This document shows, piece by piece, positions 9,381-18,660 of a DNA stretch of 64,000 nt (position 1 is the first letter of the stretch; each line of letters starts with the position of its first letter). Location: positions 386,753 through 450,752 of the forward strand of contig NZ_JALNMI010000004.1 in NCBI RefSeq assembly GCF_023156585.1, read 5' to 3'. This DNA is from Subsaxibacter sp. CAU 1640. GTDB lineage: Bacteria > Bacteroidota > Bacteroidia > Flavobacteriales > Flavobacteriaceae. A model generated the notes under the pieces. It was given only the letters and a program-made list of their open reading frames with translations. It ran no database searches and was not told where the DNA came from. A program made the position numbers and the translations under genes.

Positions 9381-10685
9381 ATGAAACAACCTATCAATAT
9401 ATTTTGGTTTAGACGCGATTTAAGACTCGATGATAACGTCGGCTTTTATGAAGCTCTAAAAGGCGAACACCGAGTGATGCTCATCTTTATTTTTGATACT
9501 GAAATTTTGGATTCCCTGCCAAAAGATGATGCACGCGTCACATTCATTTTTGAGACGCTACAACAGATGCGAAAAGAACTTCAGGATAAATACAAGAGTA
9601 GTATAGGCATTTATTTCGGAACGCCACTAAAAATATATAAGCAACTGACGAAGGAGTTTGAGATCAACAGCGTTTATACTAATCACGATTATGAACCTTA
9701 CGCAAAAGAGCGTGATGAAGAAATCAAACAATTTTTGGATAAGAATGGCATCGAATTCAAAACGTTTAAAGACCAGGTGATTTTTGAAAAAGATGAAGTC
9801 GTAAAAAATGACGGCGACCCTTATGTAGTGTACACGCCTTATATGAAAAGTTGGAAAGAAAAATTCAAAACAATCGATTTAAAAATTTACTACACCAACG
9901 ATTATCTCGATAATTTGGTCAAAAACACACGTCTACCGAACCTATCATTATCCGACGTCGGTTTTAAAAAATCATTTCAAGAGATAAAAGATTATGAAGT
10001 AACTCCAACTCTGGTGAAGGAATATGAAAAGACCCGCAATTTTCCAGCAAAGGATGCTACTTCACGGTTAGGTCCTCACCTACGCTTTGGGACGGTGAGT
10101 ATTCGTAAAATGGTCAAGAAAGCTACTGCAGAAAAAAACGAGGTGTTTTGGCAAGAGCTTATTTGGCGAGAATTTTTTATGCAAATTCTTTGGCATTTTC
10201 CTGAAACCGCTACCAAAAGCTTTAAGCCGAAATATGACAACATCAAATGGCGCAACAATGAAAACGAATTTGAACAGTGGAAAGAAGGCAAAACTGGTTA
10301 TCCATTGGTAGATGCTGGAATCAGACAGTTGAATGAAACTGGTTTTATGCATAACCGCGTGCGTATGGTTGTTGGTAGCTTTTTATGCAAGCATTTGCTT
10401 ATTGATTGGCGTTGGGGCGAAGCTTACTTTGCCGAAAAATTGCACGATTATGAGATGTCAAGTAATGTAGGTAATTGGCAATGGGTTGCCGGTTCGGGTG
10501 TGGATGCCGCTCCTTATTTTAGGATTTTCAATCCCACAACCCAAATAGAAAAGTTCGATAAAGACCATAAGTATATCAAAAAATGGATCCCAGAATTTTC
10601 AAAAAATGACTATATCGATAAAATCGTTGATCATAAAGAAGCAAGAGAAAGATGTTTAGAAGTTTATAAAAAGGCTTTAAACTAA
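9381..10685 (+). CDS. phrB: Class I photolyase (deoxyribodipyrimidine photo-lyase)
   Basis: The 434-residue protein begins MKQPINIFWFRRDLRLDDNV, the class I photolyase antenna domain. The catalytic FAD domain shows RLGPHLRFGTVSIRK, FWQELIWREFF, LNETGFMHNRVRM and SNVGNWQWVAGSG followed by APYFRIFNP, which are class I CPD photolyase landmarks. The enzyme would split cyclobutane pyrimidine dimers with blue light. An upstream in-frame TTG at 9366 would add five residues, but the ATG at 9381 directly after the previous stop is the better start. It is the third photolyase/cryptochrome in the operon and probably its last gene. Confidence 0.93.
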   Translation: MKQPINIFWFRRDLRLDDNVGFYEALKGEHRVMLIFIFDTEILDSLPKDDARVTFIFETLQQMRKELQDKYKSSIGIYFGTPLKIYKQLTKEFEINSVYTNHDYEPYAKERDEEIKQFLDKNGIEFKTFKDQVIFEKDEVVKNDGDPYVVYTPYMKSWKEKFKTIDLKIYYTNDYLDNLVKNTRLPNLSLSDVGFKKSFQEIKDYEVTPTLVKEYEKTRNFPAKDATSRLGPHLRFGTVSIRKMVKKATAEKNEVFWQELIWREFFMQILWHFPETATKSFKPKYDNIKWRNNENEFEQWKEGKTGYPLVDAGIRQLNETGFMHNRVRMVVGSFLCKHLLIDWRWGEAYFAEKLHDYEMSSNVGNWQWVAGSGVDAAPYFRIFNPTTQIEKFDKDHKYIKKWIPEFSKNDYIDKIVDHKEARERCLEVYKKALN

Positions 10686-10742
10686 ATCCTAAACAAGGCA
10701 TAAAAATATCTTCGTTTTAAAACTGCTTATTATTATTTAAGC

Positions 10743-10750
10743 TATCTTTG
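10743..10750 (+). promoter_or_regulatory. Putative -7 promoter box (TATCTTTG)
   Basis: TATCTTTG matches the Bacteroidota -7 consensus TAnnTTTG and lies 27 bp before the ATG of the T9SS substrate gene. No clean TTTG -33 box is visible at the right distance. Its presence excludes the in-frame TTG at 10748 as a start. Confidence 0.45.
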
Positions 10751-10777
10751 ACATTCTTATCTTTAAATCAAATCATT

Positions 10778-12511
10778 ATGATTAAAAAACTACTTTTTGT
10801 AGCCATTGTTGGGATTCCGACTCTGGCTATCTCACAAATTGCTTTTACCAATTCAAATTCAAAACTTGCTAATTCTACACTAAAGAGTGGATGCGCCATT
10901 GGAGTTGTTGATATGAATGGTGATGGACTCGATGATATTGTTCGTCTTTCATCTGCCACAAATCTTCAAATTGAATATCAAACAAATGGAAACTTTACGC
11001 TCTTGAACTATGGGAATATCCCTGGAAATAATTCAGAATGGGGTATGGCCGTTGCCGACGTTGATGAAAATGGTTTTAATGATATAATTGTAGGTGGCGC
11101 ATATAATGGTCTTAAACTGCTAAAAGCAAATGCAAGTGGCACTAACTATACAGCGACAACTTTGGGAGGGCCAAGTATCTTTCTGCAAAACGCCAATTTT
11201 ATTGATATTGACAATAATGGTACCATCGATTTTTTTGGTTGTAGTGATGAAAGTGTTTCTTCAGCTTATAGTAACGACGGTACGGGAAATTTTACAATTG
11301 ACAACGCCAACTTAATCAACGCAATTTCTACTGTGCCATCAGACAATTCTGGGAATTACGGAAGCATTTGGACAGATTATGATAACGACGGCGACCAAGA
11401 TTTATATATTTCTAAATGTCGATTAGGAGTTACGAATCCAAATGATGGAAGACGCATCAATCTACTATTCAGAAATAACGGTAATGGCACATTTACCGAA
11501 GTAGGTGTTGCCGCAGGTTTAGTGCCTTATGCACAATCCTGGTCTGCCAGCTTCGAAGATATTGATAACGATGGGGATATGGATTGCGTATTGCTCAATC
11601 ATGATCAAAGTAATTATATTTATGAAAATAATGGAGATGGCACCTTCACCAATATTACAGCTTCTACAGGTATAGCTTCTGAGTTAAGTAGTATCGGAAG
11701 TGGGGGTATCCAAGTCATTATGGAGGATTTTGACAACGATACACTTATCGACCTTTTCATAACATCAAGAGGTGGTTCTCATAGATTGTTTAGAAATACT
11801 GGCAACAAAACATTCGCAGAAGTTGCTAGCCCATTCCCAACATCCAACAGAATCCAAAGCGCTGCAGTTGGTGATTTAAATAATGACGGTTTTGTAGATG
11901 TGGTTGCAGGTTTTGGATCAAATTATAACAGCCCTTCGAACAGTATTTCTGATGTATTGTATTTGAACAATGGAAATGCAAACCACTGGAGCGAAATATT
12001 GCTTGTAGGAAATCCAAGCAATATCAACGGAATAGGTGCAAGAATTGAAATCTATGGTGCTTGGGGTAAACAGATACGCGAGGTACGCTCAGGAGATAGC
12101 TATGGGATTATGAATTCCATGAAAACTCACTTTGGCCTCGGTAATAATACATCTATCACTCAAATAGTTGTCAAATGGCCTTCTGGAAATGTGGATACTT
12201 TATTATCACCAAATATTGATGAGTCGATTGTAATTGTTGAAGGCTCTACATTAAACACAAATGAATCGGCATCATCAATGTTCAATATATATCCAAATCC
12301 AACCAAAAATACCATATTTGTTGATGGTTTACAATCATCTGTAGAGAATGTGTATGAACTTTATGACATCACAGGAAAAATGGTTCAACCTAAAACCACT
12401 CTTTCTGTTAACAATAATCAAATCGATTTGAACAAACTGAATACTGGTGTTTATTTCTTGTATTTGTATTCTGGCGATAAAAGATATGTTCACAAAGTGA
12501 TTAAAGAATAA
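10778..12511 (+). CDS. Secreted VCBS/FG-GAP and ASPIC/UnbV repeat protein with T9SS sorting domain
   Basis: The 577-residue product has a signal peptide (MIKKLLFVAIVGIPTLAISQ), then several VCBS/FG-GAP repeats with Ca-binding DxDxDG-type loops (DMNGDGLDDIV, DYDNDGDQDLYI, DIDNDGDMDCVL, DLNNDGFVDVV), an ASPIC/UnbV segment (GIGARIEIYG, VRSGDSYGIMNS, KWPSGNVDTL) and a C-terminal type IX secretion sorting domain (FNIYPNPTKNTIFVDG to the end). It would be exported and attached to the cell surface or released. The beta-propeller may act in adhesion or glycan binding. The start was moved from an in-frame TTG to the ATG at 10778 because of the signal peptide and the promoter box. Confidence 0.9.
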   Translation: MIKKLLFVAIVGIPTLAISQIAFTNSNSKLANSTLKSGCAIGVVDMNGDGLDDIVRLSSATNLQIEYQTNGNFTLLNYGNIPGNNSEWGMAVADVDENGFNDIIVGGAYNGLKLLKANASGTNYTATTLGGPSIFLQNANFIDIDNNGTIDFFGCSDESVSSAYSNDGTGNFTIDNANLINAISTVPSDNSGNYGSIWTDYDNDGDQDLYISKCRLGVTNPNDGRRINLLFRNNGNGTFTEVGVAAGLVPYAQSWSASFEDIDNDGDMDCVLLNHDQSNYIYENNGDGTFTNITASTGIASELSSIGSGGIQVIMEDFDNDTLIDLFITSRGGSHRLFRNTGNKTFAEVASPFPTSNRIQSAAVGDLNNDGFVDVVAGFGSNYNSPSNSISDVLYLNNGNANHWSEILLVGNPSNINGIGARIEIYGAWGKQIREVRSGDSYGIMNSMKTHFGLGNNTSITQIVVKWPSGNVDTLLSPNIDESIVIVEGSTLNTNESASSMFNIYPNPTKNTIFVDGLQSSVENVYELYDITGKMVQPKTTLSVNNNQIDLNKLNTGVYFLYLYSGDKRYVHKVIKE

Positions 12512-12532
12512 TTCTAGTTTTAATTCAAAATC

Positions 12533-12562
12533 AAAAAGCTCCGAAGAAATTCGGAGCTTTTT
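12533..12562 (+). terminator. Rho-independent terminator
   Basis: A perfect 13-bp stem (AAAAAGCTCCGAA and its complement) with a GAAA tetraloop is followed by a T run. It lies 21 bp after the T9SS gene and 24 bp before the convergent murA stop, so it probably acts in both directions. Confidence 0.9.
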
Positions 12563-12586
12563 GATTTATTATTTTTTGAAATGGTT

Positions 12587-13897
12587 TTATTTAACCCTAG
12601 TAATCTTCGCGCCAATTGCTCTCAATCGTTCATCAATACGTTCGTAGCCTCTATCTATTTGCTCGATATTATGGATGGTGGACGTGCCTTTTGCAGACAA
12701 GGCTGCAATTAACAAGGACACGCCAGCTCTAATATCTGGAGATGTCATAATAGTAGCTTTCAACATTGATTTGAAATCGTGCCCAATTACCGTCGCCCTA
12801 TGTGGATCGCACAAGATGATTTTCGCACCCATATCTATGAGTTTATCCACAAAGAATAATCTGCTTTCAAACATTTTTTGATGGATAAGAACACTTCCTC
12901 TCGCTTGTGTAGCAACAACCAATACAATGCTCAACAAATCCGGAGTGAATCCAGGCCAAGGAGCATCTGCCACAGTTAAAATCGAGCCATCAATATAGCT
13001 TTGAATTTCATAGCCATCTTTGTGCGCAGGAATGTAGATATCATCATTTTTTTTCTCAATAGTGATTCCTAATTTTCTAAATACATTTGGAATCTGTCCC
13101 AAATCATCCCAGCTTACATTTTTTATAGTCAATTCACTTTTGGTCATTGCTGCCAGACCAATCCAGCTACCTATTTCAATCATATCAGGCAGCATTGTGT
13201 GGTCAGTTCCTCCCAATTTATCGACACCTTCAATGATCAACATATTCGAGCCAACACCACTGATCTTCGCTCCCATTCTGTTCAACATCTTACATAATTG
13301 TTGAAGATAAGGTTCGCAGGCGGCGTTGTAAATAGTCGTAGTTCCTTTTGCAAGTACGGCAGCCATCACTATATTGGCTGTACCAGTTACAGACGCTTCG
13401 TCAAGAAGCATGTAAGCCCCTTTCAAACGTTTGGCTTCTACCCCATAAAAATGCTCTTCCCTGTTGTATCTAAATTTTGCTCCAAGATTGATAAACCCTT
13501 CAAAATGGGTGTCCAATCTTCTACGACCTATTTTATCACCACCTGGTTTGGGAATATAGCCTTTACCAAATCTGGCAAGTAATGGTCCTACAATCATAAT
13601 GGAGCCTCGCAGTCCTTTACCATCTTCTTTGAATTCGGCAGATTCCAAATAAGACATATTTACTTCATCTGCCTGAAATGTATAAGAACCATGACCAACT
13701 TTTCGGATTTTAACACCAAGATTGCCAAGTAATGTTATCAGCTTATTGACATCAATGATGTCTGGGATGTTGTTGATTGTAACGAGTTCTGGAGTGAGAA
13801 GCACAGCACAAAGAATCTGTAATGCTTCGTTTTTTGCACCTTGAGGTTGGATGCTTCCTTTTAATTTTTGACCTCCTTCAATAATAAATGTTGCCAT
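12587..13897 (-). CDS. murA: UDP-N-acetylglucosamine 1-carboxyvinyltransferase (Asp-type active site)
   Basis: The 436-residue protein is MurA, which transfers enolpyruvate from PEP to UDP-GlcNAc in the first committed step of peptidoglycan synthesis. Landmarks are GSIQPQGAKNEALQILCAVLL (residues 14-34, Lys22 and Asn23 of the active site), LRGSIMIVGPLLARFG and the loop PGGDKIGRRRLD. The active-site loop has Asp121 where most enzymes have the catalytic Cys115. Asp-type MurA enzymes are known to be naturally insensitive to fosfomycin. The gene follows DUF4290 by 6 bp, as is usual in Bacteroidota. Confidence 0.95.
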   Translation of the reverse strand: MATFIIEGGQKLKGSIQPQGAKNEALQILCAVLLTPELVTINNIPDIIDVNKLITLLGNLGVKIRKVGHGSYTFQADEVNMSYLESAEFKEDGKGLRGSIMIVGPLLARFGKGYIPKPGGDKIGRRRLDTHFEGFINLGAKFRYNREEHFYGVEAKRLKGAYMLLDEASVTGTANIVMAAVLAKGTTTIYNAACEPYLQQLCKMLNRMGAKISGVGSNMLIIEGVDKLGGTDHTMLPDMIEIGSWIGLAAMTKSELTIKNVSWDDLGQIPNVFRKLGITIEKKNDDIYIPAHKDGYEIQSYIDGSILTVADAPWPGFTPDLLSIVLVVATQARGSVLIHQKMFESRLFFVDKLIDMGAKIILCDPHRATVIGHDFKSMLKATIMTSPDIRAGVSLLIAALSAKGTSTIHNIEQIDRGYERIDERLRAIGAKITRVK

Positions 13898-13903
13898 GAA
13901 TGG

Positions 13904-14566
13904 TTAGTAGCGTTTACGTGAACGGTTTGAGTTGTTTTTCTTATGGTGCGATTTTTTGCCGCTTCCTCCACTGTTTGAAGAAAACTTCTTTTTGGTGCGC
14001 ATCAAACTGTCAGCATCTGACAAATCCTCATCGGCTTCCATCAAGTTGATTTTACCTCCAGACAATTCTCTCAAATGCTCAAAAATCACCTCATCTTCAA
14101 CGGTGTCCTTGTTCCAATTCAAAAAACACTTTTTCATGTGATTCGCAATGGTATAAATCAAGGCCTCTTTTAAATCACCTTCTTCCCAAGTATTTGCAAC
14201 ATCGATCATCGTTTTGATGTTATTGCCATAAAATCGATACTTCGGATGGTTTTGAGGATAATTTAAAGCCTCTGGCCTTGCGTATAATTCGTCTTTTGAA
14301 GGCGTTGGGTATGGTGAATCGGCATCCAATTCAAAATTGGACATGATAAACAACTGATCCCAAAGTTTATGCTGAAAATCAGGAACATCACGAAGATGTG
14401 GCTGTAAATTTCCCATGACGGAAATAATAGCTTTTGCAACTTTGTTACGCTCTTCCTTGGTAGGACGTTCTTTTGCGTATTGAATCATTTTCTGAATGTG
14501 CCTTCCATATTCGGGAATAATCAGATGTTCACGCTCTGTATTGTATTCTAATTCGTTTGATGTCAA
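13904..14566 (-). CDS. DUF4290 domain protein
   Basis: The 220-residue protein matches DUF4290: LEYNTEREHLIIPEYGRHIQKM at the N terminus (quoted in two parts: residues 6-15 and 16-27) and EGDLKEALIYTIANHMKKCFLNWNKD (about 132-157) are family blocks. The last 40 residues are basic and disordered (SGGSGKKSHHKKNNSNRSRKRY), which suggests nucleic-acid or ribosome contact. The start codon is TTG at 14566; no ATG lies between it and the first conserved block. The gene is coupled to murA in many Bacteroidota. Function is unknown. Confidence 0.85.
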   Translation of the reverse strand: MTSNELEYNTEREHLIIPEYGRHIQKMIQYAKERPTKEERNKVAKAIISVMGNLQPHLRDVPDFQHKLWDQLFIMSNFELDADSPYPTPSKDELYARPEALNYPQNHPKYRFYGNNIKTMIDVANTWEEGDLKEALIYTIANHMKKCFLNWNKDTVEDEVIFEHLRELSGGKINLMEADEDLSDADSLMRTKKKFSSNSGGSGKKSHHKKNNSNRSRKRY

Positions 14567-14693
14567 AATATAAATATAAAATGTGTAGTATTATCATTAT
14601 GTACACGAAGTTACTGCGCACGTGTGCAAAATACAAAAAAAATAACAGAGTTGATGGCCGCTTGAAAAATAATATCAACCTTCCGTCAGCAGT

Positions 14694-14987
14694 CTAAAGC
14701 GAAATGACACCTTCAACTTTATCAGCGACGTCTTTATACTTTTGGATCACTGCTTCTGGGCTTTTCATCGGGACATTAATAGACACACTTGTATATTTTC
14801 CATTTTTGGATTCTGTAGTGTTGATAACGGCCCCAAGATTATCAAACAAAGACTCGATGGTCTCTATTTTTTGTTTATCAGATGGTACAATGAATTTATA
14901 GAGATATTCTGCTGGCCAAATAGTAGTGTCGTAGAGTTGTTCTTTTAACTTTTTATAGAATTCTTCAGGGTTTTGTGCTGTGCTCAT
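14694..14987 (-). CDS. DUF493 (YbeD-like) family protein
   Basis: The 97-residue protein is a ferredoxin-like fold DUF493/YbeD member: FYKKLKEQLYDTTIWPAEYLYKFIVPS at the N terminus, a central TIESLFDNLGAVIN helix and SVNVP-type beta strand with SPEAVIQKYKDVADKVEGVISL at the end. Family members are thought to bind a small effector or protein partner; the role is not defined. An upstream ATG at 15008 would add seven residues, but a -7 box sits directly before it, so transcription would begin too late for that start. The ATG at 14987 is chosen. Confidence 0.85.
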   Translation of the reverse strand: MSTAQNPEEFYKKLKEQLYDTTIWPAEYLYKFIVPSDKQKIETIESLFDNLGAVINTTESKNGKYTSVSINVPMKSPEAVIQKYKDVADKVEGVISL

Positions 14988-15005
14988 TTTCTGTTTTCTG
15001 TCATG

Positions 15006-15013
15006 CAAAGATA
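15006..15013 (-). promoter_or_regulatory. Putative -7 promoter box for the DUF493 gene
   Basis: On the minus strand the sequence reads TATCTTTG, a match to TAnnTTTG, ending 18 bp before the chosen ATG at 14987. No clear -33 box is seen. Confidence 0.45.
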
Positions 15014-15078
15014 CATTTTACTTTACATTTTTTAGTTCTTATTAAAATTACGATTTTTGCTGCTAAAACCTTGCCAAA

Positions 15079-15618
15079 TTGAACACAAAGAAAATTGTCA
15101 TCACTGGTGGACCTGGAACGGGAAAATCGTCAATCATCAATGAACTTAAAAAAAGAGACCAAATCTGTTTTGATGAAATATCTCGACAAGTAACGCTTGA
15201 AGCCAGAAAAAAAGGGATAGAACAACTCTTTCTGACCGAACCATTATTGTTCAGCAAATTACTTCTAGAAGGAAGGTTAAAACAATTTTATGACGCAGAT
15301 GAATATAAAAATGAAACTGTTTTTCTAGATAGAGGTTTACCAGACGTTTTGGCATACATGGATTATTTTGACAGTGATTATCCCATCGAATTTGTCAACA
15401 CCTGCCAAAATAATCGTTATGACCAAGTTTTTATTTTGGCGCCTTGGGAAGAAATTTTTGTGAGCGACAGCGTGCGTTATGAAAATTTCGAACAAGCAGA
15501 ACTCATTCACAAGCATCTTCTCAATACCTATAAAAATTTCGGCTACGACCTACTGGATGTTCCTTTCGGCAGTATCGAAAAACGTACCGATTTTATTCTG
15601 GATGCTTTAAATTTATAG
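15079..15618 (+). CDS. AAA_28-like P-loop ATPase
   Basis: The 179-residue protein starts from a TTG codon, and the conserved sequence begins immediately (NTKKIVITGGPGTGKSSII, Walker A GGPGTGKSS at residues 10-18). DEISRQVTLEARKKG and FLDRGLPDVLAYMDYF are typical of the AAA_28 group (NadR-like or predicted ATPases). These are small kinase-like NTPases of unknown substrate. It is divergent from DUF493 and 1 bp upstream of recQ, with which it is likely co-transcribed. The TTG start is supported by the lack of any ATG before the Walker A motif. Confidence 0.8.
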   Translation: MNTKKIVITGGPGTGKSSIINELKKRDQICFDEISRQVTLEARKKGIEQLFLTEPLLFSKLLLEGRLKQFYDADEYKNETVFLDRGLPDVLAYMDYFDSDYPIEFVNTCQNNRYDQVFILAPWEEIFVSDSVRYENFEQAELIHKHLLNTYKNFGYDLLDVPFGSIEKRTDFILDALNL

Positions 15619-15619
15619 C

Positions 15620-17518
15620 ATGACACAGCCCATCCAGTTTTTAGAGCGCTATTGGAACCATACCGCGTTCCGTCCGATGCAGGAAGACATCATCAATGCT
15701 GTGCTTCAAAATGAGGATACCTTTGCACTACTACCTACTGGAGGTGGAAAATCCTTATGTTTTCAGATTCCTGCGCTCATGAGAGATGGTATCTGTATCG
15801 TTGTGTCTCCTTTGGTTGGTTTAATGAAGGACCAAGTGAATAATCTCAATGATAAAGGTATTAAGGCTTTGGCAATTACCAGTGGCATTTCTTATTCAGA
15901 ATTGGATACACTATTGGACAATTGCATCTATGGAAACTACAAATTCCTTTATCTTTCACCTGAACGACTTCAACAGGATTTGGTAAAAGACAGGATTCAA
16001 CAAATGAATGTAAATCTCATTGCTGTGGATGAAGCACATTGCATCAGTCAATGGGGAAACGACTTTAGACCAGCTTATAAAAACATCAAGATTTTAAGAG
16101 AACTTCATCCAACTGTCAATGTTATTGCACTGACTGCTACCGCAAAACCCGATGTTGTTGAAGATATTATTTCTGAACTTGATTTTATTTCTCCAAAAAT
16201 ATTCAAGGCATCTTTTCAAAGACCGAATATTGCTTATATGATTCTTGAAACTGATGATAAACAATATAAGGTTGAACAAATCTTAAAAAAGCACAAAGGG
16301 TCTTCTATCATTTATGTCAGAACACGGAGAGCCACCATCGAAATCAATTCATATTTGGAATCCAAAGGCTTTTCGAGTTTATATTATCACGGAGGCCTCA
16401 ATTCAAAAGAAAAGCAAGATCATTTGACACTTTGGTCGCAGAACGAGAAAGAAATTATGGTGGCAACCACAGCGTTTGGAATGGGAATTGACAAAGCTGA
16501 CGTAAAAAATATTATCCATGTCAACCTTCCGGAAAGTCTAGAAAGTTATTATCAAGAGGCTGGTCGTGCTGGCCGAAATGGTGGAAAGTCGTTTGCCATC
16601 ATCTTAAAAAGTAAAACAGATGAACAGGCTTTAAAAAATCAGTTTTTGAATGTGTTGCCATCCATCGATTTTTTGAAACAAGTGTACAGAAAGCTGTGCA
16701 ATTACTTTCAGATTTCTTATGGCGAAGGAGAACAGACAGTCCACGAATTCAATTTCAATAATTTCTGTAAAACCTATGAATTCAATACGGCCATTACTTT
16801 TAATGCCTTGCAAATTCTGGATAGAAACAGTGTTATATCCTTAACACAGCAATTTAACTATCAAGCGAAATTGCAATTTTTGATTAGCAATCAATCGTTA
16901 TTTCGATATCTCGAAACCCATAAGCAGTTTGATGTTTTGGTAAAATCAATCATGCGAACGTATGGTGGCATTTTTGAAAACTTACTGAAGATTAATATAA
17001 ATTTGATTTCTGACAAAGCGTCCATAAGTGAAGATGTTGTGCTCAAATCTCTTCATCAATTAAAAAAAGATGGTGTCGTTGATTTTCAATATTCAAATAC
17101 CGATGCCGAATTGACGTTTTTGGTGCCGAGAGAAGATGATAAAACCATCAACCGAATATCAAAACATGTCGAGCAGCAATTCAATTTAAAAAAGCATCAA
17201 ATAGACGCTGTGATTGAGTATGTAACGAACAATGCACTTTGTAAAAACAGGCAGTTGCTGGATTATTTTGGAGAAAATATAAAAACCGATTGTGGCATGT
17301 GTTCGGTTTGCATCTCAAAAAAAGGCACTAAAACAGAATCAAAATCAATCATCCATGATATTATTATGCTGTTGGAAAACCAGCCGTTATCGTCAAGAAA
17401 AATCATCGAAAACCTCTCATATGATGATAAAACCGTTCTCACAACTTTGCAAGTGATGATTGAAAACGATATATTGGAACTGACACCTAACAACACCTAT
17501 AAAATAAAACATACATGA
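15620..17518 (+). CDS. recQ: RecQ-family ATP-dependent DNA helicase
   Basis: The 632-residue protein is a superfamily 2 helicase of the RecQ family. Motifs are FRPMQEDII (motif 0), LLPTGGGKSLCFQ (motif I), AVDEAHCISQWGNDFRP (motif II, DEAH, with the aromatic-rich loop), ALTATAKPDVVEDI (III), TTAFGMGIDKADVKNIIH (V) and YYQEAGRAGRNG (VI). The C-terminal zinc/RQC region has Cys pairs (LCKNRQLLDYFGE and DCGMCSVC). The HRDC domain is short or replaced by a winged-helix tail. It is followed by fmt with a 4-bp overlap. The role is DNA unwinding in recombination and repair. Confidence 0.92.
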   Translation: MTQPIQFLERYWNHTAFRPMQEDIINAVLQNEDTFALLPTGGGKSLCFQIPALMRDGICIVVSPLVGLMKDQVNNLNDKGIKALAITSGISYSELDTLLDNCIYGNYKFLYLSPERLQQDLVKDRIQQMNVNLIAVDEAHCISQWGNDFRPAYKNIKILRELHPTVNVIALTATAKPDVVEDIISELDFISPKIFKASFQRPNIAYMILETDDKQYKVEQILKKHKGSSIIYVRTRRATIEINSYLESKGFSSLYYHGGLNSKEKQDHLTLWSQNEKEIMVATTAFGMGIDKADVKNIIHVNLPESLESYYQEAGRAGRNGGKSFAIILKSKTDEQALKNQFLNVLPSIDFLKQVYRKLCNYFQISYGEGEQTVHEFNFNNFCKTYEFNTAITFNALQILDRNSVISLTQQFNYQAKLQFLISNQSLFRYLETHKQFDVLVKSIMRTYGGIFENLLKININLISDKASISEDVVLKSLHQLKKDGVVDFQYSNTDAELTFLVPREDDKTINRISKHVEQQFNLKKHQIDAVIEYVTNNALCKNRQLLDYFGENIKTDCGMCSVCISKKGTKTESKSIIHDIIMLLENQPLSSRKIIENLSYDDKTVLTTLQVMIENDILELTPNNTYKIKHT

Positions 17519-18465
17519 AGAAAGATTTGAGAATTGTTTTTATGGGCACTCCAGAATTTGCAGTGACCATCCTCAAGAATTTGGTAGAAAACAATTATAA
17601 CGTGGTAGGTGTCATCACTGCTCCCGACAAACCAGCAGGCAGAGGGCAAAAACTTCACGAATCTGATGTTAAAAAATATGCTTCCTCACAAGGTTTGAAA
17701 ATACTGCAACCTACCAATTTAAAGGATGATGGTTTCATTGCCGAATTGAAATCTCTCAATGCCAATCTTCAAATTGTTGTAGCTTTTAGAATGCTTCCTG
17801 AAGTGGTCTGGAAGATGCCAGAGTATGGTACCTTCAATCTTCATGCCTCTCTCCTTCCCGATTATCGCGGTGCTGCGCCTATACATTGGGCCATCATCAA
17901 TGGCGAAACCAAAACTGGTGTTACAACATTCTTTATAGATGAAAAAATTGATACAGGCGCCATTATTTTACAAGAAGAAACAGAAATTAAAGAGAATGAG
18001 ACTGTAGGTTCACTTCACGACAGATTGATGCATTTGGGAAGCAGTTTGGTGATTGACACGGTAAAACTGATAGAAAAAGGAGATGTCAAAACTACCATCC
18101 AGCCAAAATCTGACGTAGAAAAGACTGCCTACAAGCTTCATAAAGATAACTGTAAAATAGACTGGAATTCATCCGTTATTAGCATTTACAATAAAATAAG
18201 AGGATTAAATCCGTTTCCTTCCGCTTGGTGCTATTTAGACAATGAAGGAGACAGCCTGGCCGTGAAGCTTTTTGAAGTTGAAAAAACGGTTGAAAATCAT
18301 TCTGAACCATTTGGGCAGATTGAAGCCTTGAGAGATTCCTTAAAAGTGGCAGCAAAAAACGGTTTTATTTACATTAAAGAAATGCAACTTCCAGGAAAAC
18401 GAAAAATGGATGTAAAATCACTCTTAAATGGTTACCAATTTTCTAAGGATGCCAAAATGCGCTAA
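17515..18465 (+). CDS. fmt: Methionyl-tRNA formyltransferase
   Basis: The 316-residue protein formylates initiator Met-tRNA using 10-formyl-THF. It has FMGTPEFAVTILKNLVE (residues 9-25), FNLHASLLPDYRGAAPIHWAI (HxSLLPxxRG folate-binding signature, catalytic His), TGVTTFFIDEKIDTGAIIL and a C-terminal OB-fold (residues 205-316). Length is normal for the family. It overlaps recQ by 4 bp (ATGA). Confidence 0.96.
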   Translation: MKKDLRIVFMGTPEFAVTILKNLVENNYNVVGVITAPDKPAGRGQKLHESDVKKYASSQGLKILQPTNLKDDGFIAELKSLNANLQIVVAFRMLPEVVWKMPEYGTFNLHASLLPDYRGAAPIHWAIINGETKTGVTTFFIDEKIDTGAIILQEETEIKENETVGSLHDRLMHLGSSLVIDTVKLIEKGDVKTTIQPKSDVEKTAYKLHKDNCKIDWNSSVISIYNKIRGLNPFPSAWCYLDNEGDSLAVKLFEVEKTVENHSEPFGQIEALRDSLKVAAKNGFIYIKEMQLPGKRKMDVKSLLNGYQFSKDAKMR

Positions 18466-18570
18466 AACCCTTATTATTGCTGATATTTCTGAAAATTCGA
18501 TGAAATGCATTCCCTTTATTAACAAATGAGTGAAGTTATCAACAAAAAAATGTATTTCCCTTGCTATTAC

Positions 18571-18600
18571 TTGCATACGTTGATTATCCGTATAAATTTG
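18571..18600 (+). promoter_or_regulatory. Promoter of the HU gene
   Basis: TTG (18571-18573), a 19-bp spacer and TAAATTTG (18593-18600) match the Bacteroidota -33/-7 consensus (TTG-N19-TAnnTTTG). It lies 60 bp before the HU start codon, leaving an AT-rich leader that suits strong expression. Confidence 0.75.
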
Positions 18601-18660
18601 TAGAAGGATTTAACTATTTTGTTTAACCAAACTATTTTTAATAATTAAAAACTATAATTT

